DNA of 10,100 nucleotides from Candidatus Omnitrophota bacterium (lineage in GTDB: Bacteria; Omnitrophota; Koll11; Zapsychrales; Aceulaceae), in contig JAOZRJ010000035.1 of assembly GCA_029931885.1 (NCBI GenBank), forward strand, positions 1 to 10,100, given 5' to 3'. A program made the position numbers and the translations under genes. Below are positions 7,457 through 10,100 of the stretch, in pieces. Every line of letters begins with the position of its first letter. Within the stretch, counting starts at the first letter, position 1. The notes below the pieces were generated by a model. That model did not search any database. It was not told the DNA's origin and worked only from the letters and a program-made list of their open reading frames with translations.

Positions 7457-9085
7457 TTACTTAAATGTAATCAAAGACGGATCATAATCCTTAGGCTTCT
7501 CAAATCCTAAAAGATTAAGAATCGTTGCTGCAATATTTGATAACCCTTCTTTTTTTAGCGATGCCATTTCGTACTCCTCATGATAACCCGAATCGATAAT
7601 AATAAACGGAACCGGATTAAGGGTATGCGCAGTTTTAACAACTCTCTTACCATTTTTCTCGGTAAACATTTCATCAGCATTACCATGATCAGCCGTAATA
7701 ATAGTTATCCCTCCCAAATTATCAACTACTTCAATAAGTTTCGCCAAGCACTCATCGAGAGCTTCCATAGATATTTTTATTGCGTCAACAACACCAGTAT
7801 GCCCAACCATATCACCATTTGGAAAATTAATACGACCAAACTTATATTCACCACTTTTTAAAAGTTCTATTGTTTTTTCTGTAATTTCATAAGCCTTCAT
7901 TTTTGGGGCCTGATCAAAACGAATACGGTCTGACTGAATCTCAACATATTTCTCAAGTTTCTCGTCAATGTATCCTGATTTATTTCCATTCCAAAAATAT
8001 GTTACATGCCCAAACTTTTGTGTTTCAGAAAGCGCAAATGATCTAACGCCAGCATCACAAAGATATTCGCTTATAGTATTATCGATTTGAGGAGGATTAA
8101 CCAAATAATGTTTAGGAACCTTTAAATCGCCGTCATATTCCATCATTCCTGCAAAAAATACATCAGGGTAACGCTCACGATCAAATGGCTTAAAATCTTT
8201 TTCATCAAACGCACGCGAAAGCTCCATCGCCCTATCGCCTCGAAAATTAAAAAATACAACAGAATCCCCATCTTGAATTGTTCCAATAGGTTGGCTATTT
8301 TCCGCAATGACAAACGAATCCAAATATTGATCTGTAATCTTCGGATCCTCTTCATAATAAGCACTGACAGCTTGACTAGCAGAAGAAAATTGCCTTGCCT
8401 TCCCTAATACATGAGCATCCCATCCTTTTTTTACAACACTCCAATCTGCCTCATAGCGGTCCATGGTTGTGACCATTCGTCCGCCACCTGAAGCGATACG
8501 ATAATCACAATTAAATTTTTTATTGAGGCTTAGAAGAAAATCTTCTGTTTGTTTTATGTATGTCAAAGCTGTTTTTTCACCCACATCCCGCCCATCCAAT
8601 AAAATATGAAGGCGAACTTTTGAAACACCCTCCTCAGCGCAACGATTAACCATAGAAAAAAGTTGTTTGATATGCGAATGAACATTGCCGTCAGACAATA
8701 ATCCGATAAAATGAAATGCACTACCTTCTTTAAGAGGTTTTTCAATTAACTGTTTCCATACAGGAGTTTGAAATATTTTTCCGGAAGAAATCGCCCCACC
8801 AACAAGCTTGGCCCCTTGAGCAAAAACACGACCTGCTCCAAGAGCATTGTGCCCAACTTCGCTATTGCCCATATCATCATCACTTGGAAGCCCAACTGCT
8901 TTTCCATGAGCTTGAAGAGTTGCAAAAAGCTGACTTTTAAAAAGCTTATCAAGGCAAGGAGTATTAGCAACAAAAACACCATCTGATTGATCCTTTTTTC
9001 CTAAACCAACACCATCCATAATAATAAACAGCAAAGGTCCAGATCGTCCTTTAAATTGTTTAAGCATTTTCAATTCTAACGGCAT
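7457..9085 (-). CDS. gpmI: 2,3-bisphosphoglycerate-independent phosphoglycerate mutase, plant-like form
   Basis: This enzyme interconverts 3- and 2-phosphoglycerate in glycolysis, using two metal ions and a phosphoserine intermediate. The 542 residues are somewhat longer than the roughly 510 of typical bacterial forms. The metal site Asp24 is in IIMDGVG, and the catalytic Ser75 is in DDDMGNSEVGHNALGAGR. Also present are DGRD (164-167), FNFRGDR (279-285), NGDMVGHTG (423-431), ADHGNAD (465-471) and TAHTLNPVPF (485-494). The stretches LPSDDDMGNSEVGHNALGAG and KFGHVTYFWNGNKSGY match the plant/trypanosomatid-type subfamily as I remember it. They do not match the KYAHVTFFFNGG form of B. subtilis-like enzymes. 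The first ATG is preferred because an AGGGGG site sits 4 nt upstream; the next ATG (residue 7) has none. It is the first gene of a compact run and follows a good promoter. Confidence 0.97.
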   Translation of the reverse strand: MPLELKMLKQFKGRSGPLLFIIMDGVGLGKKDQSDGVFVANTPCLDKLFKSQLFATLQAHGKAVGLPSDDDMGNSEVGHNALGAGRVFAQGAKLVGGAISSGKIFQTPVWKQLIEKPLKEGSAFHFIGLLSDGNVHSHIKQLFSMVNRCAEEGVSKVRLHILLDGRDVGEKTALTYIKQTEDFLLSLNKKFNCDYRIASGGGRMVTTMDRYEADWSVVKKGWDAHVLGKARQFSSASQAVSAYYEEDPKITDQYLDSFVIAENSQPIGTIQDGDSVVFFNFRGDRAMELSRAFDEKDFKPFDRERYPDVFFAGMMEYDGDLKVPKHYLVNPPQIDNTISEYLCDAGVRSFALSETQKFGHVTYFWNGNKSGYIDEKLEKYVEIQSDRIRFDQAPKMKAYEITEKTIELLKSGEYKFGRINFPNGDMVGHTGVVDAIKISMEALDECLAKLIEVVDNLGGITIITADHGNADEMFTEKNGKRVVKTAHTLNPVPFIIIDSGYHEEYEMASLKKEGLSNIAATILNLLGFEKPKDYDPSLITFK

Positions 9086-9120
9086 TTTTCCCCCTATATA
9101 TAAGAATATTTATATTAATA

Positions 9121-9148
9121 ATTGTACACAAAAAAAAATATTTGTTAA
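9121..9148 (-). promoter_or_regulatory. Sigma70-type promoter of the gpmI transcript
   Basis: On the minus strand a -35 TTAACA (9148-9143) and a -10 TACAAT (9126-9121) are each one base off consensus, with a 16-nt spacer that includes a run of nine T. Transcription would begin near 9114, about 28 nt before the gpmI start. The short gaps and overlaps downstream suggest one transcript for gpmI, the deacetylase, the glycosyltransferase and perhaps the diguanylate cyclase. Confidence 0.7.
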
Positions 9149-9204
9149 GCTTTTTTTAATAAACTAAGAATACTTCTGGAAGGAATTTGAATTCAATATT
9201 AAAA

Positions 9205-9390
9205 TCAAGAAGAAGCTTGAAAATCGTGATACTTAAGCCATTCGTTAGCAAAACGCTTATACCAATCTGCGGCAGCAACATCAAACCCTATATCGTGTCC
9301 TTTTTTCTCGCTTTCAAACCATTGATGGCGCTGAATTTCTTCAACAACATTTTTGTCTTTTAAAAGTTTTTTAAAGGGTATTTTACACAT
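9205..9390 (-). CDS. Small conserved-looking protein of unknown function (61 aa)
   Basis: I cannot assign a function. The 61-residue protein is soluble and rich in charged and aromatic residues, with a basic start (MCKIPFKKLLKDK) and a C-terminal body containing EEIQRHQWFESEKKGHDIGF (17-36) followed by AAADWYKRFANEWLKYH. The H-x-W-x-x-S-E-x-x-G-x-D-I-G pattern recalls a motif I associate with small uncharacterised bacterial proteins and with DUF4032-type proteins, but this is memory, not a search. That it is a real gene is supported by a strong ribosome site (GGAAGGAG, 5 nt before the ATG) and a near-consensus promoter 24 nt upstream of the ATG. It stands alone between the membrane protein and the gpmI promoter. 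No cysteine pairs, helix-turn-helix or signal peptide are evident; the single Cys is residue 2. Confidence 0.8.
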   Translation of the reverse strand: MCKIPFKKLLKDKNVVEEIQRHQWFESEKKGHDIGFDVAAADWYKRFANEWLKYHDFQASS

Positions 9391-9413
9391 ACTTCTCCTT
9401 CCGTGGCTTTGGT

Positions 9414-9442
9414 ATTTTAATCTTAGTCCTCAAAAATGTCAA
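9414..9442 (-). promoter_or_regulatory. Near-consensus sigma70 promoter of the 61-aa gene
   Basis: The minus strand carries a perfect -35 TTGACA (9442-9437) and a -10 TAAAAT (9419-9414, one base off) separated by exactly 17 nt. The predicted start is near 9407, leaving a leader of about 17 nt that holds little more than the ribosome binding site. This is the best promoter match in the window after the rpsO one and argues for substantial constitutive expression of the small gene. Confidence 0.8.
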
Positions 9443-9485
9443 GAACTATCGTTTTAAACCAAAATATCTAAAATAATATTGAGAC

Positions 9486-10100
9486 TTATCTTATTTCAAC
9501 AGAAGAAGTTGCATTAAATGGATTTGTACGCATTGCGAGAGAGAACAAATAGGGATAACTTGCCTTGAGGTGTTTCATATAATAAAACCATTCAGAAACT
9601 AATCGTGAATACGCACGCTGTAAGTCTCCGGCAAGATGATGATAATCTGCTTGCGGTAACGCAGACAAATCTTTCCTGAAAGATAACTCTTCTAACAAAT
9701 GAAAAACCGCCCAGAGCACATCCGTAAAAGATTCATGTTCAAGCACGTTCGGATTACCTAAAAGACTTAAAAGAAAAAATCGTTTTGAAATTAAAAGAGC
9801 TTTGAGTTTGTCCAAATCACCTTTTTTGAGATCAATGTTATAGTTGCGCTTTCTTAAAAATCTAGAAATATTCATAAAATCTTTGGCTGACCATTCGCTG
9901 GAAACAAGAAACCGCTCTGAAAACTCCTTGGGATTTGCATCAAAAAAAATAAATGACAACAAAAGATCGCGTCCTATTTCACTAAAAAATGTGCCAATCA
10001 GCATATTTAATTTATTCATCATTAGACGTTTTTCACGTCTTTCTAAAAATTGATGCAAAATTAAAGTTACCAATAAAACCTCTAAAAAAACAAATGCAAT
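9486..10100 (-). CDS. Uncharacterised membrane-anchored protein, C-terminal 204 residues (start outside window)
   Basis: The frame is open to the right edge, so the visible part lacks its true start. A TTG at 10073 is possible, but the nine codons before it continue a hydrophobic stretch (AFVFLEVLLVTLILHQFL), which argues that the gene begins further upstream. After this membrane helix comes a basic segment (ERREKR) and then a soluble, mostly helical domain with KLNMLIGTFFSEIGRDLL. Further on are LLGNPNVLEHESFTDVLWAVFHLLEEL, LPQADYHHLAGDLQRAYSRL and YYMKHLKASYPYLFSLAMRTNPF. The strongly patterned stretches look conserved, and I believe similar unnamed proteins occur in several Gram-negative phyla, but I know no function. 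The His/Asp/Glu content (HESF, HLLEEL, DYHHLAGD) could bind metal; that is speculation. No terminator is visible between its stop and the next promoter. Confidence 0.85.
   Translation of the reverse strand: MAFVFLEVLLVTLILHQFLERREKRLMMNKLNMLIGTFFSEIGRDLLLSFIFFDANPKEFSERFLVSSEWSAKDFMNISRFLRKRNYNIDLKKGDLDKLKALLISKRFFLLSLLGNPNVLEHESFTDVLWAVFHLLEELSFRKDLSALPQADYHHLAGDLQRAYSRLVSEWFYYMKHLKASYPYLFSLAMRTNPFNATSSVEIR

Noticed and set aside
8143..8982. Minus-strand frames of 60-78 residues inside gpmI
   Set aside because: They are out of frame with the complete gpmI gene, which has every catalytic motif. The hydrophobic composition is a frame-shift artefact.
9149..9204. Possible terminator after the 61-aa gene (palindrome TTGAATTCAA at 9187-9196 and a 4-bp AGAA/TTCT stem)
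   Set aside because: The stems are short and AT-rich and are not followed by a T run in the direction of transcription. Not strong enough to call.
9443..9485. Possible terminator after the membrane protein gene (AATAT/ATATT inverted repeat)
   Set aside because: It is a five-pair A-T stem in an AT-rich sequence, without a convincing T tract.
10021..10073. TTG at 10073 or ATG codons near 10019-10022 as the start of the right-end gene
   Set aside because: The frame stays open to the edge with a continuing hydrophobic helix before these codons, so the gene most likely starts outside the window.

Overview
The window comes from an AT-rich bacterial chromosome. Every supportable gene lies on the minus strand, so transcription runs from high to low coordinates. 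The core genes are ordinary housekeeping genes. The ArnT-like glycosyltransferase hints at a Gram-negative type of envelope. The mix of single-copy housekeeping genes, a plant-like phosphoglycerate mutase and conserved small unknowns would suit an uncultivated PVC-type lineage such as Omnitrophota. That assignment is an impression from protein style, not a demonstrated placement.

Layout in order of transcription: (1) 10100-9486 is the C-terminal part of an uncharacterised membrane-anchored protein that enters from outside the window. (2) 9390-9205 is a 61-residue protein of unknown function with its own near-consensus promoter. (3) 9085-4043 is a tightly packed run. It holds a 2,3-bisphosphoglycerate-independent phosphoglycerate mutase (gpmI), a membrane-anchored NodB-type polysaccharide deacetylase, an ArnT-like GT39 membrane glycosyltransferase overlapping the deacetylase by 8 nt, and a PAS-GGDEF diguanylate cyclase. 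A good sigma70-type promoter sits in front of gpmI. (4) 3943-1 is the rpsO-pnp-ftsK operon (ribosomal protein S15, polynucleotide phosphorylase, DNA translocase). It has a near-perfect promoter (TTGACT, 17 nt, TATAAT). The ftsK gene runs off the left edge within its Walker B motif.

Functionally, block 4 joins translation, RNA turnover and chromosome segregation, a grouping familiar in many bacteria. The overlapping deacetylase and GT39 genes in block 3 suggest sequential steps in modifying an envelope glycan or lipid, possibly deacetylation of a lipid-linked N-acetylated sugar followed by transfer of the amino sugar. The acceptor and sugar are unknown.

No gene-free stretch exceeds 300 bases. 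I see no tRNA, rRNA, insertion sequence, CRISPR array or phage genes, and no clear rho-independent terminator. I did not find a convincing new multi-gene system. The points most worth checking are the deacetylase/GT39 pair, the plant-type gpmI, a Val where FtsK normally has Glu after the Walker B Asp, the GTG start of rpsO, and the two uncharacterised proteins at the right end.
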